From an uncultured Oscillospiraceae bacterium (GTDB lineage: Bacteria; Bacillota; Clostridia; Oscillospirales; Oscillospiraceae), in NCBI GenBank assembly GCA_944385705.1, contig CALWYF010000023.1:1-35488 (forward strand): a DNA stretch of 35,488 nt. Direction: 5' to 3'. The position numbers and the translations under genes are program-made. The notes under the pieces are model-generated. The model did no database searches, was not told where the DNA came from, and saw only the letters and a list, made by a program, of their open reading frames with translations. Position 1 is the stretch's first letter. Every line of letters begins with the position of its first letter. This document shows positions 1 to 7,662 of the stretch, piece by piece.

Positions 1-566
1 AGCCATCCGGCGTCACGGCCCATCAGCTCCACCACGAAAATGCGGCTGTGGGAGCTGGCAGTGGAATGTATATAGTCGATAACATTGGTTGCTATGTCCA
101 CGGCGCTCTGGAAGCCGAAGGTGGTATCCGTGCCGTAAATGTCATTGTCTATGGTCTTGGGCAGAGTTACCACGTTCATCCCGGCGTCTGAGAGGAGCTT
201 TGCGCTCTTCTGGGTACCGTTGCCCCCCATTATCACCAGGCAGTCCAGGTTCAGCCGGTTATAGGTGTCCTTCATGGCGGGGATAAGGCTGTTGCCCTCC
301 TCATCCACTATATCCTTGCCCGGGATATAATGCTGCCTTGAAGTTCCCAGTATGGTGCCCCCCTGGGTGAGTATGCCGGAGAGATCCTTCTGGGTCATGA
401 ACTTATAGTCGTTTTTAATCAGGCCCCGGTATCCGTCATACATACCGAATATCTCAATATTGTCCAGCTTCTCAAAAAGGGCTTTGCCCACGCCTCTTAT
501 GGCCGCATTCAGTCCCTGGCAGTCGCCGCCGCTGGTTATGAGTGCAACTCGCGTCATTCTTTTCAA
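1..566 (-). CDS. pfkA: 6-phosphofructokinase (PfkA family), 3' part outside window
   Basis: Phosphorylates fructose 6-phosphate in glycolysis, in the cytoplasm. The visible 188 codons give the N-terminal half. They carry the nucleotide loop SGGDCQGLNAAIRG, a GGNGTQKSA block and the LPKTIDNDIYGTD catalytic block, then the segment ending VVELMGRDAGW that contacts sugar phosphate. By E. coli numbering Gly104 and Lys124 are present, a combination seen in atypical ATP-dependent enzymes, while Mg-binding Asp103 is Asn. ATP versus pyrophosphate as donor is therefore not settled. Start choice: an ATG lies at 557, but AGGAGG (575-580) sits 17 nt from it and only 8 nt from the in-frame TTG at 566, so TTG is preferred. 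It is transcribed leftward from its own promoter (653-681), and the C-terminal half lies off the left edge. Confidence 0.93.
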   Translation of the reverse strand, partial: MKRMTRVALITSGGDCQGLNAAIRGVGKALFEKLDNIEIFGMYDGYRGLIKNDYKFMTQKDLSGILTQGGTILGTSRQHYIPGKDIVDEEGNSLIPAMKDTYNRLNLDCLVIMGGNGTQKSAKLLSDAGMNVVTLPKTIDNDIYGTDTTFGFQSAVDIATNVIDYIHSTASSHSRIFVVELMGRDAGW

Positions 567-620
567 AGCCTTAGCCTCCTGTATTCTTTTTGGAAAAGGG
601 GCTGCCCTGAGGCCTCCCCT

Positions 621-638
621 ACCCGCCCAAGGGCGGGT
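621..638 (-). other. Short GC hairpin in pfkA 5' leader
   Basis: The arms acccgccc and gggcgggt form a compact stem in the predicted 80-nt untranslated leader of the phosphofructokinase mRNA, upstream of its ribosome site. No U-tract follows, so it is not a normal terminator. It could stabilise the mRNA or affect initiation. Function is inferred only. Confidence 0.4.
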
Positions 639-652
639 TCCTTACTCAGATA

Positions 653-694
653 ATTATGTTCCATAGCCGGGTTTTTTGCAAGACTTATTTGCAA
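653..694 (-). promoter_or_regulatory. pfkA promoter with overlapping TTGCAA dyad
   Basis: On the minus strand, TTGCAA (676-681) and CATAAT (653-658) are separated by 17 nt. The -35 box is half of a dyad, TTGCAA-7 nt-TTGCAA (676-694). Because TTGCAA is self-complementary, the whole element is symmetric and could be an operator. No regulator is assigned. Confidence 0.5.
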
Positions 695-763
695 CAATTT
701 TCACACTTCTATAATTTTTTCTGTTGTTCTCTTGGCGTCCCCAGGTTTTCCGGTAAAAAAAAT

Positions 764-792
764 AAAGGATGGAGCCTGAGGCTCCATCCTTT
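764..792 (-). terminator. Rho-independent terminator for leftward transcription
   Basis: A perfect 13-bp stem (764-776 with 780-792) has a 3-nt loop. On the minus strand it is followed by a T-rich run (the A-run at 754-763). It ends transcription from the SGNH hydrolase side. Part of its sequence is repeated at 1128-1146. Confidence 0.8.
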
Positions 793-1163
793 GAGACTGT
801 CTAGAAACTATAGCTTCAATGAAAAATAATAGAGCAGCGGGGGAGCGCGAGGGGGCAAGACTCCTTGCTCGCCTTGCCGCGCGTCCAAAATAAAAGCTGC
901 ACCCACAGCTTTTATTTTGGGCGGCTGCGGAAATTGCGTCCTGCCTTTATCTGCCCCCGGCAGCGGCAGGATCGCAATTCTCGTGTTTCAATAACCCGCC
1001 ACAGAAAAGGCTTGATTTTTCAAGGCTTTTCGGGCGCAGCAGCATTTTGCCTCTGGCAAAATGCTTGGCGGGAGAAGCGCAGTTAAAAAAGCCTGTAAGG
1101 GCTTTTTTGGCAAGCTGAAAAGATGGCGCCTGAGGCTCCATCCTTTATCAAATCGTTTTCTGC
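793..1163. repeat. Hairpin-dense intergenic module, candidate dispersed repeat
   Basis: No credible gene lies in this ~370-bp stretch. It holds a chain of inverted repeats: 885-899/906-920 (15 bp perfect), 932-945/965-979 (14 bp with one bulge and a nested 5-bp hairpin at 951-963), about 1005-1030 (A/T-rich, one mismatch), 1041-1051/1055-1065 (11 bp perfect), 1085-1093/1100-1108 (9 bp, terminator-like on both strands) and 1122-1143. The module is bracketed by two copies of the 19-mer gcctgaggctccatccttt (774-792 and 1128-1146). Short open frames here have no ribosome site. It may be a non-autonomous mobile repeat or a structured 3' UTR of the SGNH hydrolase transcript. Confidence 0.55.
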
Positions 1164-1165
1164 TC

Positions 1166-1840
1166 TTAGTGCTGCGCCAGGAGAGGGCGCACTGCCTTCT
1201 CATACATGAGGCGCTGCCCCAGGCGGTTGGGATGTATCCCGTCGGGACACAGGTATTTCTCCTGTTCTTCAATAGAATCCGGGAATACCGAACGGAGGTC
1301 CAATATCCGGCAGCCCAGGCTCTGGGCCACCCGCCGCACCATTGCACTGTAGCCCTCCTGCCAGCGGTGTATGGCCTCCAGGTCTCCCAGCCAGTGCAGG
1401 ATGGTCCCGCTGTCCAGGCCTTCCCGGCACACATGGGCCAGGTATCTCTTGGAGGATATGGGCGGCAGAGTAGCCGCCACAGGCAGGCTACCAGCCTCCT
1501 CTACGGTCTTTATCATCTTGGCATATTCCTGTTCAAATTCCTCCGGAGGCACCACGCATAGGTGCTCCCCCTCCGGGTCCGCCGCAACTTCAGCCCAGTC
1601 ATAAGCGCAGTCATTGCCGCCAAACTCTATCAGCGTATAGTCCCCCAGACGGCCCTGACCCAGGAACTTCTCCAGACGGCCAAAGCCCTTTATTACCGTG
1701 GAGCCGAAGCTGCTGTGGTTGTCCAGCTTTATACCGGTTTCCTCCTCCAGACGTACAAACTGGTCCTTGCAGCGGCTGTAACGGCCGTTCTCCTGCACTA
1801 CCCCTGCCATTATGGAATCTCCGAATATACTCAGCAGCAT
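1166..1840 (-). CDS. SGNH/GDSL-family hydrolase (esterase-type)
   Basis: Predicted cytoplasmic esterase, lipase or deacetylase of the SGNH superfamily; the substrate cannot be told. All four blocks are visible in 224 residues: GDSI with nucleophile Ser9, Gly46 in SSFGST, Asn76 in GGND, and the Asp200/His203 pair in DGIHPN. The length suits a single-domain SGNH hydrolase, and there is no signal peptide. AAGGAG lies about 8 nt before the ATG. It stands alone, transcribed leftward from its own promoter (1878-1906) and divergent from a DUF1836 gene, with the hairpin module and a terminator downstream. It could act on acylated sugars or cell-wall esters, but that is a guess. Confidence 0.85.
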   Translation of the reverse strand: MLLSIFGDSIMAGVVQENGRYSRCKDQFVRLEEETGIKLDNHSSFGSTVIKGFGRLEKFLGQGRLGDYTLIEFGGNDCAYDWAEVAADPEGEHLCVVPPEEFEQEYAKMIKTVEEAGSLPVAATLPPISSKRYLAHVCREGLDSGTILHWLGDLEAIHRWQEGYSAMVRRVAQSLGCRILDLRSVFPDSIEEQEKYLCPDGIHPNRLGQRLMYEKAVRPLLAQH

Positions 1841-1877
1841 TCTGGTTCTCTCCTTTTCTTCATCTAGTTTTAAATAC

Positions 1878-1906
1878 TATATAACACTATTTTGAATATA
1901 TGTCAA
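1878..1906 (-). promoter_or_regulatory. Promoter of the SGNH hydrolase gene
   Basis: Minus-strand TTGACA (1901-1906), a 17-nt spacer and TATATA (1878-1883) make a near-consensus sigma-A promoter about 38 nt upstream of the start codon. Confidence 0.65.
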
Positions 1907-1926
1907 GTGCTTTATAATAAAAGATA

Positions 1927-1955
1927 TTGCAATTTTTTTAACTTTATGTTATGCT
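1927..1955 (+). promoter_or_regulatory. Promoter of first DUF1836 gene
   Basis: TTGCAA (1927-1932), a 17-nt spacer ending in TGT, and TATGCT (1950-1955) form an extended -10 type promoter. The leader to the ATG at 1982 would be about 20 nt. Confidence 0.5.
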
Positions 1956-1981
1956 GCAAAAAAACGGTAGGAGCAGAATCA

Positions 1982-2479
1982 ATGACAGATATACAGAAAA
2001 AGAGCCTGGAGGAACTGTCCCGGCGCAGTCTTCCCCAGTGGGAGGAACTGCCGGACCTGGAGCTGTACATGGACCAGGTGCTTAGCCTGGTGGGACGTTA
2101 TCTCCCCGCCGGGGAAGACAAGGGGCTCACGGCCTCTATGGTAAATAACTACGTCAAGCAGAAGGTGCTGCCGCCTCCGGTAAACAAGCGCTATGGCCGT
2201 GGCCATCTGGCCGCTCTGCTGATGCTGTGCACTCTCAAGTCGGTGATGCCCATTTCAGCAGTTCAGCAGCTTTTTGAGAGCTGGGGCGGGGCGGACGGTC
2301 TGGAGCAGCTTTATGCCGACTTTAGGCAGTTATATTCTCAGGTGAACTCCGCAGTGGCTGCCAGGCTGGGGCAGCTTCCCGGAGAGGATGCCAGAAGAGT
2401 GCTGCTCTCCTCCGCCTTGGCTTCTCAGGCCGCTCAGTCTCTGGCCATGGAGCTGCTGCCGGGAATCGGTGAAAATTGA
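1982..2479 (+). CDS. DUF1836 domain protein, MerR-like putative DNA-binding regulator (copy 1)
   Basis: 165 residues recognisable as the DUF1836 family. Residues 18-33 read LPQWEELPDLELYMDQ, and residues 49-80 contain the helix-turn-helix-like TASMVNNYVKQKVLPPPVNKRYGRGHL block, which resembles a MerR winged helix. The targets are unknown. An upstream ATG at 1892 is in frame, but AGGAG at 1969-1973 is 8 nt before the ATG at 1982, and the predicted promoter lies inside the longer reading, so 1982 is chosen. It is divergent from the SGNH hydrolase and followed by a strong terminator shared with rnfB. A paralogue lies at 11510-12031. Function is inferred from fold resemblance only. Confidence 0.85.
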   Translation: MTDIQKKSLEELSRRSLPQWEELPDLELYMDQVLSLVGRYLPAGEDKGLTASMVNNYVKQKVLPPPVNKRYGRGHLAALLMLCTLKSVMPISAVQQLFESWGGADGLEQLYADFRQLYSQVNSAVAARLGQLPGEDARRVLLSSALASQAAQSLAMELLPGIGEN

Positions 2480-2507
2480 GGGCCGGGCCATGTTCCCCGG
2501 CCGGAGT

Positions 2508-2547
2508 AAAAAAGGAACTCTGCTCTTTCGAGCAGAGTTCCTTTTTT
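2508..2547. terminator. Bidirectional terminator between DUF1836 gene and rnfB
   Basis: The arms at 2508-2524 and 2531-2547 pair over 17 bp around a 6-nt loop. A-run and T-run ends give a U-tract in both directions. A second GC hairpin (2481-2502) precedes it. It separates two convergent units. Confidence 0.9.
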
Positions 2548-2569
2548 CGTTATATACCCTTGCCGGGTC

Positions 2570-3370
2570 TCACTTCTTGCCAAAATATCTGATGATGTGG
2601 CGGGGGCAGATGTCGGCACAGTGGCCGCACTGGACGCACTTCGTGACATCCACAACTGCCAGATTGTCCTTGACCACTATAGCATCGGCGGGGCACTCCC
2701 GCTGGCACTTCATGCAGCCAATGCAGCCGAAGTCACACATCTTCATGACCTTGGCGCCCTTGTCCTTGTTGCCGCAGGCGGGCATGACCTTCTGGGAAGC
2801 AGGGATGAGCTTTATAATGCTCTTGGGGCAGGCATTGGCACAGGCGCCGCAGCCAACGCACTTGGCCCGGTTCACCTTTGCTATGCCGTCCACAATCTCC
2901 ATTGCGCCGAACTGGCAGGCCTTGACACAGTTGCCAAGACCGATGCAGGCGAAGGTGCAGGTCTTGTTGCTCTTGCCGCCGAAGAGCATGGCGGCCTGGC
3001 AGTCCTTGGGGCCGTTGTAGTTAAAGCGCTTTTCGGCATGGCCCTCGGTTCCGGAGCAGGGGACAAAGGCCACCATGGGCTCGGCGGCCCCGGCTTCCAC
3101 GCCCATGATGCGGGCAACCTTTTCGGCACATTCGGCACCGCCGGCAACGCAGCGGTTGGTGGGAGCTTCACCGGCGGCCACTGCGGCGGCATAGCCGTCA
3201 CAGCCGGGGTAGCCGCAGCCGCCGCAGTTTGCACCGGCCAGGCAGGCCCTGATGGCCTCCTGCTTGGGGTCCACTTCAACATAGAATATCTTGGAGGCAA
3301 CTGCCAGGACAGCGCCGAATATGCCGCCCAGCACGCCAAGAACAAGAATTGCGAGAAGGATAGAACTCAT
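2570..3370 (-). CDS. rnfB: Rnf complex subunit B (polyferredoxin)
   Basis: Electron-entry subunit of the membrane-bound ferredoxin:NAD+ oxidoreductase (Rnf), which couples ferredoxin oxidation to Na+ or H+ export. 266 residues: an N-terminal membrane helix (about 4-26), a four-Cys [4Fe-4S] domain (CGGCGYPGC near 49-57), then several ferredoxin clusters, seen as CVGCGACANACP, CDFGCIGCMKCQRECP and CVQCGHCADICP plus an irregular C-x3-C-x5-C-x3-C stretch. AGGAGG lies 9 nt before the ATG. It is the last gene of the operon, 14 nt after rnfA, and ends just before a bidirectional terminator. The soluble part is expected on the cytoplasmic face. Confidence 0.97.
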   Translation of the reverse strand: MSSILLAILVLGVLGGIFGAVLAVASKIFYVEVDPKQEAIRACLAGANCGGCGYPGCDGYAAAVAAGEAPTNRCVAGGAECAEKVARIMGVEAGAAEPMVAFVPCSGTEGHAEKRFNYNGPKDCQAAMLFGGKSNKTCTFACIGLGNCVKACQFGAMEIVDGIAKVNRAKCVGCGACANACPKSIIKLIPASQKVMPACGNKDKGAKVMKMCDFGCIGCMKCQRECPADAIVVKDNLAVVDVTKCVQCGHCADICPRHIIRYFGKK

Positions 3371-3384
3371 ATCAACCTACCTCC

Positions 3385-3969
3385 TTAGAATATCTGCATA
3401 CCGCTGAAGCCCATGAAGGCCAAGGCCAGCAGACCGGCGGAAACCAGGCAGATGGGGAAGCCCTCAAAGCACTCGGGGTAGTCGGAGAACTCGGTGCGCT
3501 CACGGACGCTTGCAAAGAGAACAATGGCCAGCATGAAGCCCAGGCCGCCGGTAATACCGTAAACCAGGGACTCAATGAAGTTGTACTCGTTCTGAACGTT
3601 CAGCAGCACCACGCCCAAAACTGCGCAGTTGGTGGTGATAAGGGGCAGGTAAATGCCCAGGGCAGAATACAGGGAGGGGACGGACTTTTTCAGGAACATC
3701 TCCACAAACTGTACCAGAGCGGCAATGACCAGGATGAAGGCCAGAGTCTGCAGGAATTCCAGATGCAGGGCAACCAGCAGATACTGGTCAATGACCCAGC
3801 AAATTGCAGAGGCAAGGCCCATGACGAAAACCACGGCCAGGCCCATGCCGGTGGCGGTCTCCACCTTGCTGGAGCAGCCCAGGAAGGGGCAGCAGCCCAA
3901 AAACTGGGAGAAGATGAAGTTGTTGATGAGGATTGCTCCAAGAGATATGGAGATAATATTGGTAAGCAT
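3385..3969 (-). CDS. rnfA: Rnf complex subunit A (membrane)
   Basis: Integral membrane subunit of the Rnf pump, 194 residues with about six hydrophobic helices. The family hallmarks are NNFIFSQFLGCCPFLG near 16-30 and TTNCAVLG near 112-119. Cys26 or Cys27 and Cys115 match the RnfA cysteines that, with two from RnfE, hold the intramembrane [2Fe-2S] centre in characterised Rnf/NQR complexes. Its start codon overlaps the rnfE stop by one base (TAATG), indicating translational coupling. Confidence 0.97.
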   Translation of the reverse strand: MLTNIISISLGAILINNFIFSQFLGCCPFLGCSSKVETATGMGLAVVFVMGLASAICWVIDQYLLVALHLEFLQTLAFILVIAALVQFVEMFLKKSVPSLYSALGIYLPLITTNCAVLGVVLLNVQNEYNFIESLVYGITGGLGFMLAIVLFASVRERTEFSDYPECFEGFPICLVSAGLLALAFMGFSGMQIF

Positions 3970-4661
3970 TATTCTTCACCCTCCTTTTCAGCCATTTCCT
4001 GTGCCTCTTTCTTCTTGGCGGACTTCTTAAGGGCATACTGCATAATGGCTATCAGCAGGCCCAGGGTGATGAATCCACCGAAGGGCAGAGTCATTATGGT
4101 GGCGCCGAAGTCGCTGGGGAAGATCTGGATACCGGCGCCGGTACCGTCCATGGTGATGCGGAAGCCGTTGGTGATGTCAATGAGACCGCCGCCGAAACGG
4201 CCGCTGCCCACCAGCTCACGGAACACGCACATCACTATAAGCACCAGGGTGTAGCCCAGGCCCTGGAAGATGCCGTCAAAGAAAGAAGCTCCAACGGTGT
4301 TCTTCTGGCAGAAGGCCTCGGCACGGCCTATGATGATGCAGTTGACGACGATCAGGGGAATAAAGACGCCCAGTGCGTCAGACAAAGCGGGTATGTATGC
4401 CTGCAGCAGCAGATCCACAATGGTGACGAAACCGGCAATGATAACCACGAAGATGGCCAGACGTATCTCATTAGGGATTATCTTACGTATGGCGGACACA
4501 ACCACGTTGCAGCAGGTCAGTATGATAAGAACGGACAGGCCCATACCCACGCCGTTGAAGAGGGTGGTGGTGATGGCCATAGTGGCGCACATACCGATAA
4601 GCTGTACCAGAACAGGGTTATTGGTTATCAGGCCTTCCTTAAACTGTTTCTTGATATTCAT
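3969..4661 (-). CDS. rnfE: Rnf complex subunit E (membrane)
   Basis: Integral membrane partner of RnfA, 230 residues. Residues 14-30 include NNPVLVQLIGMCATMA and residues 104-115 include VVNCIIIGRAEAF. Cys25 and Cys108 are the expected counterparts of the RnfA cysteines for the shared [2Fe-2S] cluster. The C-terminus is a charged Lys/Glu-rich cytoplasmic tail. It starts 14 nt after the rnfG stop and shares one base with rnfA. Confidence 0.97.
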   Translation of the reverse strand: MNIKKQFKEGLITNNPVLVQLIGMCATMAITTTLFNGVGMGLSVLIILTCCNVVVSAIRKIIPNEIRLAIFVVIIAGFVTIVDLLLQAYIPALSDALGVFIPLIVVNCIIIGRAEAFCQKNTVGASFFDGIFQGLGYTLVLIVMCVFRELVGSGRFGGGLIDITNGFRITMDGTGAGIQIFPSDFGATIMTLPFGGFITLGLLIAIMQYALKKSAKKKEAQEMAEKEGEE

Positions 4662-4675
4662 TCAGCCTTTCCTCC

Positions 4676-5218
4676 TTAACCCAGAGATTCAACGGCCTTG
4701 ATGGCTGTTGCAGTTGCCTCGGTGACGGAACGGGAGGTAATGGTGGCGCCGGAGAGGGCGTCGATGTTGCCGCCGTTCTTGGTGAGAGCTATGGTATCGT
4801 CCTGGCCCACGAACTGAGCACGCCAGTTGACGCCCACCTCGGAGGTGCTGGCGGCATTGGCGCCCAGGCCGGAGGTCTCGGAATGGGAGATGACGGAAAT
4901 TCCGGTGCACTTGTAGTCGTTGTCAACACCTACGGCCAGGGTGATCTTGCCCTGAGAACCGCTGAAGGTGGTCATTACCACATAGCCGGCTCCGTTGGTG
5001 CACTTGCTGATGGCATCGATAGTGGGCCAAGCCTCTTCATCGAAGGTCACTTCCTCATATCCGTCGGAAGGGAGAACAGCCGCATAGGCTCTCTCGGTCT
5101 TGATGCGGTTCTGCTCCTCGATGGTCTCGTAGGTGAGCTCGTTTACAACGCCCAGAACGCCGGCTACTACGGCGCAGACCAGGAACAGAACTATTGTAAG
5201 TTTAAGGATCTTATTCAT
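4676..5218 (-). CDS. rnfG: Rnf complex subunit G (covalent FMN)
   Basis: Membrane-anchored flavoprotein subunit of Rnf, 180 residues: one N-terminal helix (about 5-26), then an extracytoplasmic FMN-binding domain. The flavinylation motif D-x-x-S-G-A-T is present as DALSGAT with Thr159 as predicted FMN acceptor. Attachment would need an ApbE flavin transferase, which is not in this window. The ATG overlaps the rnfD stop by 4 nt. Confidence 0.96.
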   Translation of the reverse strand: MNKILKLTIVLFLVCAVVAGVLGVVNELTYETIEEQNRIKTERAYAAVLPSDGYEEVTFDEEAWPTIDAISKCTNGAGYVVMTTFSGSQGKITLAVGVDNDYKCTGISVISHSETSGLGANAASTSEVGVNWRAQFVGQDDTIALTKNGGNIDALSGATITSRSVTEATATAIKAVESLG

Positions 5219-6246
5219 TTGGCCGCCTCCTTTGCTGCCTTTTTGGCTGCTTTCTCAGCTGCAATGTCCTCTTTGCTGACACCGAACTGATGGCGGTGGA
5301 AGCCCTTGTCAATGGCCCAGGTGCACAGGTTCATAATGAGTATTGCGTAGGTCACGCCCTCGGGGAAGCCGCCGAAGTAACGGATAAGTACAGTCAGCGC
5401 ACCGCAGCCTGCTCCGTAGAGAAGCTGTCCATTGAGGGTGACGGGGCTGGTGGCATAGTCGGTAGCCATGAAGATGGCGCCCATGACAAGGCCGCCGGCC
5501 AGGACATTGTAGAGCATCCATTCCACATTGCCGTAGCCTTCCTTACCGAACACCAGGCAGAGGATTGCCACAGTGCCTATGTAAGCGCCGGGAATACGCC
5601 AGGAGATGACCTTGGTGATGAGCAGGTAGGCGCCGCCGATGAGCAGGGCCAGGGTGCTCAGTTCACCGATGCAGCCGGGGATAGTGCCCAGGAACATGGA
5701 TTTAAGATTGAAGTACTCGGGCATGGCAGTGCCGCCGTACATATAGGACAGGGGGGTAGCCATGGTGACTCCGTCCACTGCGCCCGTCAGGGCGCCGGGC
5801 ACAGCGTACCTGCCCATAATAGCCGCATAGGAGGCCAGCAGGAAGGCACGGCCTGCCAAGGCGGGGTTGAGGAAGTTCTTGCCGATGCCGCCGTAGAGCT
5901 GCTTTACCACCACTATGGCAAAGAAGCTGCCTATAACGGGGAGCCACAGGGGAGTGCTGGGGGGCAGCACCATAGCCAGCAGCAAGCCGGTGAGGGCGGC
6001 GGACAGATCGCCGATGGAGTTGGACTTCTTCATCAGCTTTCTGTAGCCCCACTCGAAGAACACGGCGGAGGCCATGGATACCACAGCCAGCGCAAGAGGA
6101 TACGCGCCGAACTGCCACACCGACACGGCCAGCGCGGGCAGCAGGGCCAGAATGACGTTGAGCATTATGCGCTTGGTGTCGGTATTGGTCCTGACCTGGG
6201 GCTGATACGCCACGTCAAGGACTATTCTCTCTTTATTCTCGCTCAT
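5215..6246 (-). CDS. rnfD: Rnf complex subunit D (membrane, covalent FMN)
   Basis: Membrane subunit homologous to NqrB, 343 residues with multiple transmembrane helices. The FMN attachment motif DGVTMATPL is visible, with Thr164 as likely acceptor. The family segment GGIGKNFLNPALAGRAFLLASY spans about 119-140 (partly quoted: KNFLNPALAGRAF). RnfD is a core part of the ion-translocating unit. It overlaps rnfC and rnfG by 4 nt each (ATGA), so the three are translationally coupled. The last 15 residues are a Lys/Ala-rich cytoplasmic tail. Confidence 0.97.
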   Translation of the reverse strand: MSENKERIVLDVAYQPQVRTNTDTKRIMLNVILALLPALAVSVWQFGAYPLALAVVSMASAVFFEWGYRKLMKKSNSIGDLSAALTGLLLAMVLPPSTPLWLPVIGSFFAIVVVKQLYGGIGKNFLNPALAGRAFLLASYAAIMGRYAVPGALTGAVDGVTMATPLSYMYGGTAMPEYFNLKSMFLGTIPGCIGELSTLALLIGGAYLLITKVISWRIPGAYIGTVAILCLVFGKEGYGNVEWMLYNVLAGGLVMGAIFMATDYATSPVTLNGQLLYGAGCGALTVLIRYFGGFPEGVTYAILIMNLCTWAIDKGFHRHQFGVSKEDIAAEKAAKKAAKEAAK

Positions 6247-7589
6247 TTCTGCGCCTCCTTTGCTGCCGCTTCAGCCTTGGCCTTTTCCTTGGCCGCCCGC
6301 ACCTGGAACTTGACCTTGGCGGTCTTGAAGGCGTGGGTCAGGGGCATTCTTGCGGGGCAGTTGTAGGAACAGCTGCCGCACTCGAAGCAGTCCATAACGT
6401 GGTATTTCTCCATATTTTCAAAGTCGTTCTTGGTGTAGTACATGTACATGAACACCGGCTCCAGGTTCATGGGGCAGACGGTGATGCACTTGCCGCAGCG
6501 GATGCAGGTGGGGTCTTCCACATTCTTGTCCTCTTCCTCGGTGAAGAAGAGCACACCGGCGGTACCCTTTATAACGGGAGCGTCGAAGCTGGTGGCGCAT
6601 ATACCCATCATGGGTCCGCCCAGAACTATCTTCCTGGGGGTCTTCACGAAGCCGCCGCACTGTTCAACGATATGTTTGAAAGGAGTGCCCACCCGGGTCA
6701 GGGCGTTCACCGGGCCCTTCAGGGCGCTGCCGCCGTAGGTGACTATACGCTCGATGACGCTCTTGCCCTCATAGCAGGCCTGGTAGATTGCGTAGCAGGT
6801 ACGGGTGCTGATGACGTTGCAGCCCACGCCGGAGGGCAGTCCGCCGGGCTTCACCTCACGGCCGGTAATAGCCTTTACCTGCATCTTCTCGCCGCCCTGG
6901 GGGTACTTGACCTCTTCAGGGACAATCTCCACTCCGTACTGGGCGGGGTTGAGAGAGTTGAGCAGATCGATGGCGTCCTGCTTGTTAACCTCTATGCCGT
7001 AATAGGCCTTGTCAACACAGTTGGCTATACGAGCCAATTCAATGCCCCGCAGCAGCTGGGTCGGGAAGTTGAGCATGGTGAGATGGTCGCCGTTGAGGTA
7101 GGGCTCACACTCGGCGCCGTTGATTATCAGTTTGTCTACCTTGCCGATACCGCCCCTTATCTTGACGGCGGTGGGGAACATTGCTCCGCCCATGCCCACG
7201 ACGCCGGCCTCCCGGATGCGCTCCAGGATAGCCTCAGGGTCCTTCAGCTGTTCCTCGGTGAGAGGGGGCAGCAATTCAGGAGTATCCTGAAAGTCGTTTT
7301 CAATTACGACGGACATTATCATATCCCCCAGGGGATGGGGCCGGGGCTCCACGGCCACAACTTTGCCGGAGACGGGAGAGTGGACAGGAGCAGAGACTGG
7401 GACCGGATTCTCGCCGATCTTCTGGTACATCTTCACGCTGTCCCCCACCTTCACCAAAGGCTGGCAGGGAGCGCCTATGTGCTGCACCATAGGTATCACG
7501 ACCTGAGTGGGCGGCGTAATGACGGTCACGGGGACTTCCGGGGCCTTCATATAATTGGGGTGCACGCCGCCTTTAAATGTATGGGACAT
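6243..7589 (-). CDS. rnfC: Rnf complex subunit C (NADH-binding, Fe-S)
   Basis: Peripheral cytoplasmic subunit where NAD+ is reduced; 448 residues. The nucleotide/FMN-binding region contains GVVGMGGAMFPTAVK near 130-143, and two ferredoxin motifs follow, CIRCGKCITVCP from about 362 and CFECGSCSYNCP from about 401. The C-terminus is an Ala/Lys tail. Start choice: a GTG at 7598 is in frame, but the ribosome site AGAGG at 7598-7602 overlaps it and is 8 nt from the ATG at 7589, so ATG is used. It is the first gene of rnfCDGEAB, and the regulatory region lies upstream to about 7680. Confidence 0.97.
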   Translation of the reverse strand: MSHTFKGGVHPNYMKAPEVPVTVITPPTQVVIPMVQHIGAPCQPLVKVGDSVKMYQKIGENPVPVSAPVHSPVSGKVVAVEPRPHPLGDMIMSVVIENDFQDTPELLPPLTEEQLKDPEAILERIREAGVVGMGGAMFPTAVKIRGGIGKVDKLIINGAECEPYLNGDHLTMLNFPTQLLRGIELARIANCVDKAYYGIEVNKQDAIDLLNSLNPAQYGVEIVPEEVKYPQGGEKMQVKAITGREVKPGGLPSGVGCNVISTRTCYAIYQACYEGKSVIERIVTYGGSALKGPVNALTRVGTPFKHIVEQCGGFVKTPRKIVLGGPMMGICATSFDAPVIKGTAGVLFFTEEEDKNVEDPTCIRCGKCITVCPMNLEPVFMYMYYTKNDFENMEKYHVMDCFECGSCSYNCPARMPLTHAFKTAKVKFQVRAAKEKAKAEAAAKEAQK

Positions 7590-7629
7590 AAGCTTCACCT
7601 CTTCTAAATTTGCCCTAGTCTTACATCAA

Positions 7630-7662
7630 GTGATTGTATCACATCCAGTCACAAATTGTCTA
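7630..7662 (-). promoter_or_regulatory. Putative rnf operon promoter with GTGAT-TGT-ATCAC dyad
   Basis: On the minus strand, TAGACA (7657-7662) is 18 nt from TACAAT (7633-7638), which is preceded by TGTGA and so resembles an extended -10. The start point would be near 7626 with a leader of about 37 nt. A perfect dyad GTGAT-TGT-ATCAC (7630-7642) covers the -10, where a repressor would block transcription. The TTACATCA at 7621 and TGATGTAA at 7669 form a wider inverted pair. Confidence 0.45.

Noticed and set aside
947-1141. 64-codon frame inside the hairpin module
   Set aside because: Its sequence is made of inverted repeats and has no ribosome site; better explained as structured non-coding DNA.
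1892-1981. N-terminal extension of DUF1836 copy 1
   Set aside because: The in-frame ATG at 1892 lies upstream of the predicted promoter, and AGGAG supports the ATG at 1982.
2597-3388. 263-codon plus-strand frame over rnfB
   Set aside because: Antisense shadow of rnfB; Ala/Gly-rich translation without motifs, while rnfB on the other strand has all its Cys clusters.
6333-7607. 424-codon plus-strand frame over rnfC
   Set aside because: Antisense shadow; His/Gly/Val-rich and motif-free.
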